Source: an uncultured Oscillospiraceae bacterium (GTDB lineage Bacteria > Bacillota > Clostridia > Oscillospirales > Ruminococcaceae). Taken from it: DNA of 41,847 nt. The DNA lies in assembly GCA_910578755.1 (NCBI GenBank), contig CAJTSZ010000005.1, forward strand, positions 1 to 41,847. Reading direction: 5' to 3'. Within the stretch, counting starts at the first letter, position 1. Every line of letters begins with the position of its first letter. Position numbers and translations under genes: made by a program. Shown piece after piece: positions 24,349 through 32,432 of this stretch. A model generated the notes under the pieces. It made no database searches, was not told the origin of the DNA, and worked only from the letters and a program-made list of their open reading frames with translations.

Positions 24349-24575
24349 AGGGCCTTTTTTTAGCGTTGATTCGGTTTTACCAAAAAAGCATATCACCGCT
24401 GTTTCCGGCTAGGTGCCGGTTTTACCCCACTTGTTCCGCCTATGCTTTTACTGCCATCCAGCGGTTTGGCGTCTGCAAGGGCGGCTGGCTGGCGTTGCGC
24501 CGCATTTTAAAATGTCACCCGTTTCATCCGGGTGGCTATGACCCAGTTCCCGAAAAAATGGAACGGAACAGATAA
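24345..24575 (+). CDS. yidD: Membrane protein insertion efficiency factor YidD
   Basis: This 76-residue protein has the family hallmarks: LIRFYQKSISPLFPARCRFYP, TCSAYAFTAIQRFG, then GWLALRRILKCHPFHPGGYDP. The three conserved cysteines and the HPGGYDPVP end are present. It is thought to assist YidC insertion. ATGA overlap with rnpA indicates translational coupling. Confidence 0.93.
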   Translation: MKGLFLALIRFYQKSISPLFPARCRFYPTCSAYAFTAIQRFGVCKGGWLALRRILKCHPFHPGGYDPVPEKMERNR

Positions 24576-24703
24576 CTACTACTTTTACCAGAAATGTTCC
24601 GGCGGGAATATTGCCCAGCGGCAAAGCCTAAACTTTTTGTCAGGGAAAATTATGGAGTTTGGGACGCACATAGGCAAAAGCCTTGTGCAGAACGGAGGTA
24701 TAA

Positions 24704-25738
24704 ATGTATATTCTTGGCGTTCCATTGGGGTTCATTATGCGCCTTATTTACAATGTACTGCAAAACTACGGCCTTACCTTGGTTGTGTTTACTGTGTTTG
24801 TAAAAGCGCTGATGATCCCCCTTGCTGTAAAACAACAAAAATCTTCCGCAAAAATGGCTGCGTTTCGCCCGCAGCTGGAAGAAATTCAACAAAAATATGC
24901 AAAAAACCAACAGAAGATGAGCGAGGAACTGCAAAAGCTCTACCAAAAAGAAGGCTACAACCCTATGTCTGGCTGCCTGCCTGCGTTAATCCAGTTCCCC
25001 ATTATCTTCGGTTTGTATGATGTAATTTATAAACCAATGACCCATATCCTTCATTTGGGGGATGCTGTTATTGAACAGGCAAAAGAAATTGCCCTGGACC
25101 TGGGAAGCATAGCGGCCAATGCTTACTCTGTGGAACCAAGCATTATTTCCGCAGTGCAAAATAACCCCGACGCGTTCAGCGCCTTGGGCAACGACGTTAT
25201 TACTAAAATCCAAGGGCTGGATTTAAACTTTTTGGGGATTAACCTGGGGATACGCCCCGAGCTTGCCTTTAACCTTCTCCTGCTTATCCCGCTGCTTTCC
25301 TTTGCCACCTCCATGCTTATGACCATGGTTTCCATGCGCAGCATGGGCAGCGCTGGAGCAGAAGCAGGCGCAATGAAAATGACAATGTATATGATGCCCC
25401 TAATGTCCGGTTGGATTGCCTTCCAGGTACCTGCGGGCGTAGGTATTTACTGGATCCTTTCCAATGTGCTTTCCATTGCCCAAAGCTTAATTTTAAATAA
25501 GCTTTACAACCCAAGGGAAATGGCCGAAAAAGCCAAGGCAGAACTGGAAGCCCGCCGGGAACAGGAGCGCCAGGAACGCCAGCAGGCCAAGGCCTTGGCG
25601 AAGAACGGCTCCAAGGAAGCAAAAGAAAAGGCAATGAGCCAAAAGGAAATTAACCGCCAAAAACTGGCGGAAGCCAGAAGAAGAAACGCAGAAAAATACG
25701 GTGAACAATACATAGAAGCCGGAGAGGATGACGAATAA
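24704..25738 (+). CDS. yidC: Membrane protein insertase YidC/SpoIIIJ
   Basis: YidC inserts membrane proteins with or without Sec; one Bacillota paralogue (SpoIIIJ) is needed for spore development. The 344-residue protein begins with a hydrophobic segment (MYILGVPLGFIMRLIYNVL). Then VFTVFVKALMIPLAVKQQKS, a cytoplasmic coiled region (EEIQQKYAKNQQKMSEELQK) and GYNPMSGCLPALIQFPIIF follow, with further helices ending near 265. The C-terminal tail of about 75 residues is charged and rich in K, E, A, R and Q. No lipobox cysteine is evident at the N-terminus, unlike Bacillus SpoIIIJ. GGAGG lies 5 bp before ATG. Confidence 0.93.
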   Translation: MYILGVPLGFIMRLIYNVLQNYGLTLVVFTVFVKALMIPLAVKQQKSSAKMAAFRPQLEEIQQKYAKNQQKMSEELQKLYQKEGYNPMSGCLPALIQFPIIFGLYDVIYKPMTHILHLGDAVIEQAKEIALDLGSIAANAYSVEPSIISAVQNNPDAFSALGNDVITKIQGLDLNFLGINLGIRPELAFNLLLLIPLLSFATSMLMTMVSMRSMGSAGAEAGAMKMTMYMMPLMSGWIAFQVPAGVGIYWILSNVLSIAQSLILNKLYNPREMAEKAKAELEARREQERQERQQAKALAKNGSKEAKEKAMSQKEINRQKLAEARRRNAEKYGEQYIEAGEDDE

Positions 25739-25778
25739 GCCTCTCCCTGCTTTTGTGAGAGAATAGGAGGAATCGGTT

Positions 25779-26813
25779 TTGAAAAAAGAAATCATTCAAA
25801 CAGGCAAAACAGTAGATGCGGCAATCGAACAAGCCTGTGCAGAACTGGGCCTGCCAAGAGATGAAGTAGAGTTTGAAATTATTGACCTTCCTAAAAAGGG
25901 TTTTTTAGGGCTGAAAAGTTATCCTGCTAAAGTGCGGGTATTCTCTATTAAAGAGGAACCAATAGCACCAAAGGCGCCGGCGCCAAGAATGGCGGCGCCA
26001 AAAATGCCGGCCCCCAAGGCTGTGAAGGAATATTCCCCGAAAACCGCTGCCCCTGCAATGCAGTGTCCTGCAAATCAAGAGGAAAAACCCCAGCCAAAGC
26101 CAGCTGCACCAGTGGAAGCCAGCGGTGATACCGCAGCAAAAGAAACTACTGCCATTGCTTATATTAAGGAAATTCTTTCTGCCATGGGCGCGGAGAAATT
26201 TGAAATTCATACAGAAAAACAGGGGGATACTTTAAGTATCACACTTACCGGTGAGGATTTGGGCTTTGTAATTGGCCGCCGGGGCGAAACAATTGACGCA
26301 ATCCAATACCTGGCAGGCCTTGCTATTAACCGTATGGAGGGCGATTACCTGCGCATTACCATTGACAGCGGCAATTTTAGGGAAAAACGGGAAAAAACCC
26401 TGGAATCCCTGGCAAGAAGGTTAGCCCGCAACGCAGTAAAAACAGGACGCAGCGTTACCTTGGAGCCAATGAACCCTTACGAGCGCCGTATTATCCACGC
26501 TACTGTTGCCACTGTAGAGGGGGCAACCTCCTCCTCGGTGGGGGACGAGCCAAACCGCCGCGTGGTTATTAGTTCCCTGACCCCCCGCAGACAGTCCTCC
26601 GGTGGGTACCGTGGCCAGCGCAGGCCCTATAACCGGGATGGGCGCCCAGGCGGCCGGGATAATTACAGAGGGGATAAACCTTACCCCAAAAACTCCCGCG
26701 GCCCCAAAAAGGACTACCGTCAGGCAGAAAGCGAAGCCCCTGCACCGGAAGTAACAGATGTTCTGCCAAAGGATGCGGAGAGCAAACCCTTATATTCCAA
26801 AATAGAACTTTAA
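25779..26813 (+). CDS. jag: Jag/KhpB RNA-binding protein
   Basis: Jag (KhpB, EloR) is an RNA-binding partner gene of yidC, tied to sporulation or cell elongation in Bacillota. The 344 residues show a Jag-N domain (1-50, with KKGFLGLKSYPAKV). A proline/alanine-rich linker follows (about 60-120). The KH domain contains VIGRRGETIDAIQYL, and the R3H-type domain has MNPYERRIIHATV. The C-terminal tail is about 80 residues, rich in R, G, P, D and S, and looks unusually long. The start is TTG with AGGAGG 8 bp upstream. It is followed by two terminators. Confidence 0.92.
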   Translation: MKKEIIQTGKTVDAAIEQACAELGLPRDEVEFEIIDLPKKGFLGLKSYPAKVRVFSIKEEPIAPKAPAPRMAAPKMPAPKAVKEYSPKTAAPAMQCPANQEEKPQPKPAAPVEASGDTAAKETTAIAYIKEILSAMGAEKFEIHTEKQGDTLSITLTGEDLGFVIGRRGETIDAIQYLAGLAINRMEGDYLRITIDSGNFREKREKTLESLARRLARNAVKTGRSVTLEPMNPYERRIIHATVATVEGATSSSVGDEPNRRVVISSLTPRRQSSGGYRGQRRPYNRDGRPGGRDNYRGDKPYPKNSRGPKKDYRQAESEAPAPEVTDVLPKDAESKPLYSKIEL

Positions 26814-26815
26814 AG

Positions 26816-26890
26816 AATAGTGAGCAAAGCGAAACTATTTTTTCTTGCGGAGCTTTGCATTTGGCGGGGAGGGCGACCAGCCCAAATTCG
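26816..26890 (+). repeat. Terminator-linked repeat after jag
   Basis: AATAGT-GAGCAAAGCGAA-ACTATT followed by TTTTT, then GGCGGGGAGGGCGACCAGCCC. The same layout recurs at 36706 and 41795. The first part is an intrinsic terminator. Confidence 0.75.
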
Positions 26891-26950
26891 CCAGCACATT
26901 AGTAAAAAACAGGTGGGGATATTCCCGCCTGTTTTTTACTAATGTGCTGG
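26891..26950 (+). terminator. Very long hairpin terminator
   Basis: CCAGCACATTAGTAAAAAAC pairs with its complement over about 23 bp, with a further GGG/CCC above. GTTTTATT follows. It backs up the shorter terminator just after jag. Confidence 0.85.
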
Positions 26951-27084
26951 GTTTTATTCCTGGATTCTATTTTTCGGAAACAGCTGAGCACCTCCAAAAA
27001 GAAAAAGCCAAAGCGTGCAGAGGCTTGACGCCCAACATAAGGCGCAGGGGTTATTTGCTATTTTGTTTTTCCCAAGCAAAGTGG

Positions 27085-27642
27085 TCAGCTTTGTTTGGGG
27101 AAACGGCCCCCTTCCCTTAGCTGGTGGGCCAGCAGAATGCCGGTTTGGGTTTTAGCGTCGGGTATTTCCCCGGCAAGTACCATTTTCACCGCTTGGGCGA
27201 AAGGTACCTTTTCTACTGTTAAAAATTCATCATCGTCCAGGTGCTGAGAGGATGGGCCCAAGCCCCAGGCATAAAAAATGTGGATGGTTTCATCGCAAAA
27301 AGCGGGGGTAGTATATAATGCGCCAATTTTTTCAAAGTGGGCAGCGGTGCAGGCGGTTTCTTCTTCCAATTCCCGGCGGCCACAGGTTTCCGGTGTTTCA
27401 TCACCGTCCCGTTTGCCAGCGGGCAGCTCTAAAATTTCCTGGGCGTAGGGGTAGCGGTATTGGCGCACCAGCAGCAGGTTATCCTTTTCGTCCACCGCGA
27501 CAATGCAGACGGCGCCGTTGTGGCGTACAACCTCCCGTACGGTTTGGTGGCCGTTTTCCAGCAGCACTTGGTCCCGTTCCAGCCGGAGGATTTTCCCGCT
27601 ATAAACGGTTTCCCCAGCCAGTTTTTTTTCTGTATGTGGCAT
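27085..27642 (-). CDS. nudF: ADP-ribose pyrophosphatase (Nudix hydrolase)
   Basis: This 185-residue Nudix protein probably splits ADP-ribose to AMP and ribose 5-phosphate. The Nudix box starts at about residue 76: G-K-R-D-G-D-E, then GRRELEEETA, which supplies the G-x5-E-x7-RE-x2-EE pattern. An upstream VRQYRYPYAQEILELPAG block is typical of the ADP-ribose subgroup. ATG has AAGGAAGG upstream. It is on the minus strand, opposite to replication here, and convergent with jag. Upstream lies the repeat array at 27661-28084, so that array would be near its promoter. Confidence 0.85.
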   Translation of the reverse strand: MPHTEKKLAGETVYSGKILRLERDQVLLENGHQTVREVVRHNGAVCIVAVDEKDNLLLVRQYRYPYAQEILELPAGKRDGDETPETCGRRELEEETACTAAHFEKIGALYTTPAFCDETIHIFYAWGLGPSSQHLDDDEFLTVEKVPFAQAVKMVLAGEIPDAKTQTGILLAHQLREGGRFPKQS

Positions 27643-27660
27643 AAAACAAACCTTCCTTTT

Positions 27661-28090
27661 CTGTTATAATATTATTGGCCGCCTTTTTCCGCCCCGTAAG
27701 AAATAAAAGGAGACACTTAAAATTCCGTATAATAACGACTTTGCGGTTTATTATACTACAAAGCACAACGTGCATAGTGGTATAATTGCCCATCAAGTGC
27801 GGTTGCAAGCTGCGGGGCATTTGCCCGGCGGAGGCGAGCACTTGGGGCATTGAAATATAATAACCACTTTGCGGTCATTATACTATGAAGCGCAAGCGCA
27901 ATGGTATAATTGGCCATCTTTTTCTGCGCCGCAAGAAGCAGGAAAAAGGGCCACTTGAAATATAATAACCGCTTTTCGGTTATTATACCATGAACACAAT
28001 GTGTGAATGGTATAATTGGCCATAGGGCGGTGAGTAATGCGAACAACTCGCCCCGGCCATTTTAACCGCTTTGCGGTTATTATACCATAA
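27661..28090 (+). repeat. Tandem array of A-B-C hairpin repeats
   Basis: Palindromes A lie at 27728-27755, 27856-27882, 27961-27987 and 28061-28084. Between them are hairpins B at 27750-27786, 27877-27910 and 27982-28016, and hairpins C. The period is about 100-128 bp. B has constant ATTATACYAY and RTGGTATAAT arms, while its inner stem varies as GCAC/GTGC, GCGC/GCGC and ACAC/GTGT, always paired. C is constant at its ends (TGGCC or TGCCC) and variable inside. A further C-like module (27670-27725) precedes the first A. Confidence 0.88.
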
Positions 28091-28242
28091 TGAAGCAAGG
28101 AGGGCAAAAGTGCACCAGAAAATAAACCAAAGCACTGTAAAAACAGAATAGATTGTTACATCAAAATAATGTGTGTTTTAACCAAAAAATACGGATGAAC
28201 TTAGCGTTGAACACCAAAATTCTGTTTTACAAGCCCAGTTTT

Positions 28243-28274
28243 ACTATTTTGCAAAAAAACTTTGCAAAAATAGT
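28243..28274. repeat. Inverted repeat at the rpsT promoter
   Basis: ACTATTTTGCAAA and TTTGCAAAAATAGT flank a 5-bp gap and reach the -35 box of rpsT. It could be an operator or an upstream element. Confidence 0.5.
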
Positions 28275-28302
28275 TGCATTTGTACGGAAAAAATGTTAAA
28301 AT
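28274..28302 (+). promoter_or_regulatory. rpsT promoter
   Basis: TTGCAT (28274-28279), a 17-bp spacer and TAAAAT (28297-28302). Confidence 0.7.
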
Positions 28303-28339
28303 AACTTGTACTGTCAAATTGGAAAAGGAGGTGCTAATC

Positions 28340-28591
28340 ATGGCAAACATTAAGTCTGCAAAGAAAAGAATCCTTGTTTTGGAGAAAAAAGCTGCTCAGA
28401 ACAAAGCGATTAAAACAAACCTGAAAACTGTTTTGAAACAGGCCCACGTTGCTATTGCAAACAACGCAGAAAATAAAACAGAGATGGTTCAGTTGGCTGT
28501 TAAGAAGATTGACCAAGCTTGCGCTAAGGGTATCCTTCATAAAAACAGTGCAGCCCGTAAAAAAGCTACTATTTGCAACCTGGCAAAATAG
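28340..28591 (+). CDS. rpsT: 30S ribosomal protein S20
   Basis: An 83-residue, Lys/Ala-rich helical protein with MANIKSAKKRI at the start and HKNSAARKKATICNLAK at the end, characteristic of S20. It binds 16S rRNA. AGGAGGTG lies just before the ATG; the longer upstream frame has no support. It has its own promoter and terminator, so it is a single-gene unit. Confidence 0.96.
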   Translation: MANIKSAKKRILVLEKKAAQNKAIKTNLKTVLKQAHVAIANNAENKTEMVQLAVKKIDQACAKGILHKNSAARKKATICNLAK

Positions 28592-28628
28592 TTAAATTGT
28601 AATAAAATTATCCGGATAATTTTATTCC

Positions 28629-28664
28629 CCGGCAGGCCCTTAGAGCCTGCCGGTTTTCTTTTTT
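28629..28664 (+). terminator. rpsT terminator
   Basis: CCGGCAGGC-CCTTAGA-GCCTGCCGG followed by TTTTCTTTTTT. Confidence 0.92.
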
Positions 28665-28674
28665 GCAGCAAAAG

Positions 28675-28710
28675 AAGCCCCTGCCATTCAGCTAAATGGC
28701 AGGGGCTTCC
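28675..28710 (-). terminator. Terminator of the PdaA-like gene
   Basis: A GAAGCCCCTGCCATT stem pairs with its complement over a 6-base loop. On the minus strand TTTTGC follows. It is tail-to-tail with the rpsT terminator. Confidence 0.75.
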
Positions 28711-28776
28711 CCGCTTTTTGGGAATAGCTCCTGGTAAAAACTTTAGGAAAAATGCAGCCTTCCCTTCAAAGGCCCC

Positions 28777-29757
28777 TTAAAGGGAAGTATCAGGGTAAGA
28801 AATAAACTCGTAGCCTTGAGCGCGCATACTGTCAATAAAATCCCCTAAAATTTCAGCATTTGTTTGTGAAACGGCGTGTAGCAGGTAGATAGCCCCAGGG
28901 TGGGCTTTTTCTACTATGCTGGTAAGGGCTTGGGAAGGGTCGGGCTGGTTGTCCACTTCCCAATCGCGGTAAGCAAAGCTCCAAAACACGCTGCGGTACC
29001 CCATATCCTGTACCAGCTTTAAGTCCTGTTCGTTAAATTCCCCCATGGGGAAACGGAACAAGTTCATTTCATAGTCAAAGTTTTCTTTTACATAGTTGTG
29101 GAGGCCCTGAATTTCTTCCTTGCATTGTGCCAAGGGGGTATCGGGGAAAGAGGGATGGTTAACGCTGTGGTTGCCTACAATGTGGCCCTCGTTTATCATG
29201 CGGCGGATTAACTCTCCTTCTGTTTCCACATAAGGCTGTGTGACAAAAAATACGGCAGGAACCTGTTTTTCCTTTAAAACATCTAAAATATCGTCGGTAA
29301 AGCCGTTTTCGTAGCCTTCGTCAAAGGTAAGGCAAATTTGTTTTTTGTTTTCGCCAATAAAATCGGCATTGTATTTCCCGTATAGCTCTTGGTAAGCTAA
29401 AGCACCTTGGGAACGGTTAAGCTCGTCCACTGGGCCGCCAGGGCCCCAGCCTTTTTTGGTAGGGTCTAAAGAGGTATACTGGCTAAATTCTGTTACAGCC
29501 GTAGGGTTTGCAGAGGTGCGGCTTTCCCCGCCCTCTTCCAGCTGAGGCTGTTCTTCTTCCTCCTCCGGTTTTACTGGCTGTTCCTTTTGGGGTTCCTGGG
29601 GCAAAACCGGTTCCTCTTCCTCCTGGGTCGGGGGCTGGTTTTCTTGGGCGTTGTTTTTTTCTTTATTTTTATTTGGGTCCTGCCGGCTGGCGCAGGCTGT
29701 AAGGGAGGCGGCTGCAAAAACAGCGGCAAGGGCCACAGCAAGTAAAATTCGTTTCAT
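28777..29757 (-). CDS. PdaA-like polysaccharide deacetylase lipoprotein
   Basis: A 326-residue secreted lipoprotein: MKRILLAVALAAVFAAASLTAC carries a signal peptide with lipobox SLTAC. An acidic, Pro/Gln-rich spacer (about 25-80) follows, then a NodB domain with LTFDEGYENGFTDDILDVL, the His pair in GNHSVNHPSF, FRFPMGEFNEQDL and GAIYLLHAVS. These match PdaA (muramic delta-lactam de-N-acetylase), which modifies spore cortex peptidoglycan, more than chitin deacetylases. AAGGAGG precedes ATG at 29757. The specific muramic-lactam role is inferred. Confidence 0.83.
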   Translation of the reverse strand: MKRILLAVALAAVFAAASLTACASRQDPNKNKEKNNAQENQPPTQEEEEPVLPQEPQKEQPVKPEEEEEQPQLEEGGESRTSANPTAVTEFSQYTSLDPTKKGWGPGGPVDELNRSQGALAYQELYGKYNADFIGENKKQICLTFDEGYENGFTDDILDVLKEKQVPAVFFVTQPYVETEGELIRRMINEGHIVGNHSVNHPSFPDTPLAQCKEEIQGLHNYVKENFDYEMNLFRFPMGEFNEQDLKLVQDMGYRSVFWSFAYRDWEVDNQPDPSQALTSIVEKAHPGAIYLLHAVSQTNAEILGDFIDSMRAQGYEFISYPDTSL

Positions 29758-29802
29758 AAAACGTTCCTCCTTTTGGGAATAGGTTACTCTTTTAATTTGC
29801 AC

Positions 29803-30064
29803 ATTATTTTAAAAAAAATACACGAACTGTTTGCCGGTACAGGGCAGAAATAGTTGAGTTTTGCCCAACTAAGGACGTTTAATATACTGTCAAACGTCAA
29901 GCAAACATAGCCTTGCCAGCAGTGAAATCCTTTTCACTATAATTATAGCGCAAAACTGTTTATTTTTAAAAGGGGCGGGCATTCTATTACCGTAAAATTT
30001 TAAAAAATGCGCCAAAGGAGGAAATATTTCCCCCATGGCGCGGGTGTAAAAGGAGAATACCGCT
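29803..30064. promoter_or_regulatory. Divergent pdaA-like/eno control region
   Basis: It contains an inverted repeat GACGTTT/AAACGTC (29874-29898). A possible eno promoter TTGCCA (29913-29918) and TATAAT (29938-29943) has a long 19-bp spacer that holds AGTGAAA-TCC-TTTTCACT. Together these look like operators, but no regulator is identified. Confidence 0.45.
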
Positions 30065-31363
30065 ATGAGTAAGCGTACTATCCGCTCCGTACGGGGCCGT
30101 GAAATACTGGATTCCAGGGGGAACCCCACCGTAGAGGCCGTTGTTACCCTGGAGGACGGCTGTGCAGGGCGGGCCGCCGTACCCTCCGGGGCTTCTACAG
30201 GAAAACATGAAGCAAAGGAACTGCGGGATGAAAATATGGCCCGCTTTGGGGGCAAAGGCGTGTTGTTGGCGGTGGAAAACATTAATTCTACCATTCATAA
30301 GGGATTACAAGGGGTCAATGCCGCCTGCGCCTGCACAGTAGATAAAAAATTAGAGGAACTGGATGGCACGGAGGATTTTTCCAACATAGGGGCCAATGCG
30401 GCTTTAGCTGTTTCCTTGGCCTGCGCTAGGGCTGCAAGTACCTCCTACTCCATTCCCCTGTACCGCCATTTAGGCGGAATATGCGCAAATACCATGCCTG
30501 TGCCCATGATGAATATTTTAAACGGGGGCGCCCATGCAAATAACAATGTGGATATTCAGGAATTTATGATTATGCCTGTGGGAGCCGTTTCTTTTAGCCA
30601 GGGGCTGGAATGGTGCTGCCAGGTGTACCACTGTTTGGGCCGTTTGCTCAAGGAACGGCGCCTTTCCACTGCTGTAGGGGATGAAGGCGGCTTTGCCCCA
30701 AACTTGGCGGATGATGAGGAAGCCATTCGCCTGGTACTGGAGGCTGTAGAACGGTGCGGCTTTCACCCCTACCAGGACTTTGTTTTGGCCTTGGATGCCG
30801 CTGCAAGCCAATGGCATACGGAGCAGGGGTATACCCTGCCCAAAAAGCAGGTTGCATATACTACCCAGGAACTGATTGCCTATTGGGAGCAGCTGGCCGC
30901 CAAGTACCCAATTCAATCCCTGGAGGACCCCTTGGACGAGGACGACTGGCAGGGCTTTGTCCAGCTTACCCACCGTTTGGGCAGCCGGGTGCAAATAGTG
31001 GGGGATGATTTGTTTGTTACATCCAGCCAGCGGGTGCGCCAAGGTGCGGCTATGGAGGCAGCCAACGCAGTGCTGATTAAACCAAACCAGGCAGGCACCT
31101 TAAGCAAAACATTGGAGGCTGCCGCTGCTGCGGGAAAATCTAATTTTGGCAGAATACTTTCCCACCGTTCCGGCGAAACAGAGGATACTATTATTGCCGA
31201 TTTGGCTGTTGCAATCAATGCCGGGCAAATAAAAACAGGGGCGCCCTGCCGCAGTGAACGGGTTGCAAAATATAACCAGCTCCTGCGCATAGAAGCAGCC
31301 TTAGGAGACAGTGCCAAGTACCCAGGTAAGGGCTGTTTCCCCTTCCCTGCACCACTTGTATAA
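30065..31363 (+). CDS. eno: Enolase
   Basis: Enolase converts 2-phosphoglycerate to phosphoenolpyruvate. The 432-residue protein keeps the catalytic landmarks: REILDSRGNPTVE, PSGASTGKHEA, AVGDEGGFAPN, SLEDPLDEDDW, GDDLFVT, LIKPNQAGTL, SHRSGETEDT and KTGAPCRSERVAKYNQ. Some usually conserved stretches differ, such as ALDAAASQW and CCQVYHCLGRLLKERRL, so it may be a divergent or second enolase. It stands alone, away from other glycolytic genes. AAGGAG lies 9 bp before ATG. Its TAA stop lies within the TATAATAACGG end of a hairpin repeat. Confidence 0.92.
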   Translation: MSKRTIRSVRGREILDSRGNPTVEAVVTLEDGCAGRAAVPSGASTGKHEAKELRDENMARFGGKGVLLAVENINSTIHKGLQGVNAACACTVDKKLEELDGTEDFSNIGANAALAVSLACARAASTSYSIPLYRHLGGICANTMPVPMMNILNGGAHANNNVDIQEFMIMPVGAVSFSQGLEWCCQVYHCLGRLLKERRLSTAVGDEGGFAPNLADDEEAIRLVLEAVERCGFHPYQDFVLALDAAASQWHTEQGYTLPKKQVAYTTQELIAYWEQLAAKYPIQSLEDPLDEDDWQGFVQLTHRLGSRVQIVGDDLFVTSSQRVRQGAAMEAANAVLIKPNQAGTLSKTLEAAAAAGKSNFGRILSHRSGETEDTIIADLAVAINAGQIKTGAPCRSERVAKYNQLLRIEAALGDSAKYPGKGCFPFPAPLV

Positions 31364-31456
31364 TAACGGCCTTGTCAATGCCGCGGCGAACCGTTCGCAT
31401 TGCTTGCTGCGCCCCATGGCCCATTATACCACTGCGCACTTTATAGGATAATAACG
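31359..31456 (-). repeat. A-B-C repeat in reverse orientation after eno
   Basis: Read on the minus strand, an A half CCGTTATTAT leads into B (31452-31423, inner GTGCGCAG region). C follows with a GCGAAC-G-GTTCGC stem, ending at GGCCGTTATTATA over the eno stop. The C interior differs fully from the other copies. Confidence 0.7.
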
Positions 31457-31507
31457 GTCCCTCCACTGGCAGCTGGGGGGGCCCTTTCTTTTATAAAAAT
31501 AAAATGT

Positions 31508-31575
31508 TATAATAACCATAAAACGGTTATTATGCTCCCAATGTCCAATTATATCATTGCGTGTCAAATATAATT
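31508..31575 (-). repeat. Short A-B repeat unit
   Basis: Palindrome A (31508-31534) TATAATAACC-ATAAAAC-GGTTATTATG is followed by a degraded C of about 12 bp and hairpin B (31547-31575) AATTATAT...AATATAATT. Confidence 0.65.
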
Positions 31576-31596
31576 TGAAGAAGGGGGAAAAGGAAA

Positions 31597-32173
31597 ATGG
31601 GGACGAAAGGGACGTACAAAATGTTTAAAAAAACGAAAAAAGACACAATTTGGGTCACAGAATATTTGCAGCAATTATCCAGGTTTGCTTCCTGGCCCCT
31701 TTGTGCAGTCACCCATAACGGAAAAAGACATTAAAGCTATTGAAAAGGGGCTGCATTACCAGCTTCCAAAGCCTTATGCCAATTTTTTACGGAGATGGTG
31801 CTTACAGGAGTATTTAACAATACCTGTGCGCTTTTGCGGTGACTATGCAAATTGTTATGAGTCTGCCCAAGAAGAGGACCCCTTTGCAACAGTACAAATG
31901 GAATGGGATACTGCTTCAAGGGGCAGCGCAAGTGGATACCTGGCCCATATTCGCCAAACAGATATGCCCTTGGGTGAAACAAGGGATTCCTTTCTTGACG
32001 CAGGATTTTTAAAGGTTGCCAAGTTTGAAGGGTATTTTGTCTTTTTAAACTTGGTAACAGGAGAGGTTGTCCACATTTATCATGAAGAAATTTATGATAT
32101 GAGTGTAGAATACGGCGTGGATGTAACCAATTATCATAAGGTCCAGCCATGTACTGTGCAAGGATTTTTGTAA
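31597..32173 (+). pseudogene. SMI1/KNR4 (SUKH)-type gene with frameshift
   Basis: The open frame 31685-32173 encodes SPITEKDIKAIEKGLHYQ and LPKPYANFLRRW, the typical start of SUKH-superfamily immunity-like proteins, then about 120 more residues ending QPCTVQGFL. It has no start codon with a ribosome binding site. A good start lies in another frame: ATG 31597 (AAGGAAA upstream) gives MGTKGTYKMFKKTKKDTIWV then TEYLQ and stops at 31732-31734. Skipping one base near 31670 joins TEYLQ to NYPGLLPGPFVQ, which is how such proteins normally read. So a one-base insertion, or a two-base loss, probably inactivates the gene. SUKH proteins often protect against toxins, but no toxin gene is nearby. Confidence 0.65.
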
Positions 32174-32219
32174 TTTTTTGAGGATGGTTTGTACAAAGGA
32201 TATTTATGACGAAGGCTAC

Positions 32220-32432
32220 ATGAGGTTTAAAACAATGGGAGAAATTAAAAAAGAAGCGGCAAACTATAAAGGGCCATCTGTGGAAGAACAAAATGCAGTA
32301 AAAGAAGCGGCAATTCAGCAGGTAATGGCAGAACAAAAGTTAAGCCGGGAAGAAGCAATCCAATTCCTGGCAGATTTAGTGCAAATTACAGTAGAGGAAT
32401 TTAAAAAAGGGTTTGCTCCACCAAAAAAATGA
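32220..32432 (+). CDS. Small hypothetical protein
   Basis: A 70-residue protein from ATG 32220 (GAAGG just upstream): MRFKTMGEIKKEAANYKG, then a long amphipathic stretch of Glu, Ala, Lys and Gln (NAVKEAAIQQVMAEQKLSRE), ending FKKGFAPPKK. A longer frame from TTG 32178 or ATG 32184 is possible, with GAGG immediately before ATG 32184. It is mostly helical in appearance, with no known domain recognised. It lies 46 bp after the broken SUKH gene and may once have been co-transcribed with it. Confidence 0.5.
   Translation: MRFKTMGEIKKEAANYKGPSVEEQNAVKEAAIQQVMAEQKLSREEAIQFLADLVQITVEEFKKGFAPPKK

Noticed and set aside
26845..27120. 91-codon plus-strand ORF between jag and nudF
   Set aside because: It reads through two terminator hairpins and into the antisense end of nudF, with no ribosome binding site.
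27661..28090. CRISPR array
   Set aside because: The units are themselves palindromes of 100-128 bp period with no constant direct repeat of 25-40 bp separating uniform spacers, and no cas genes are nearby.
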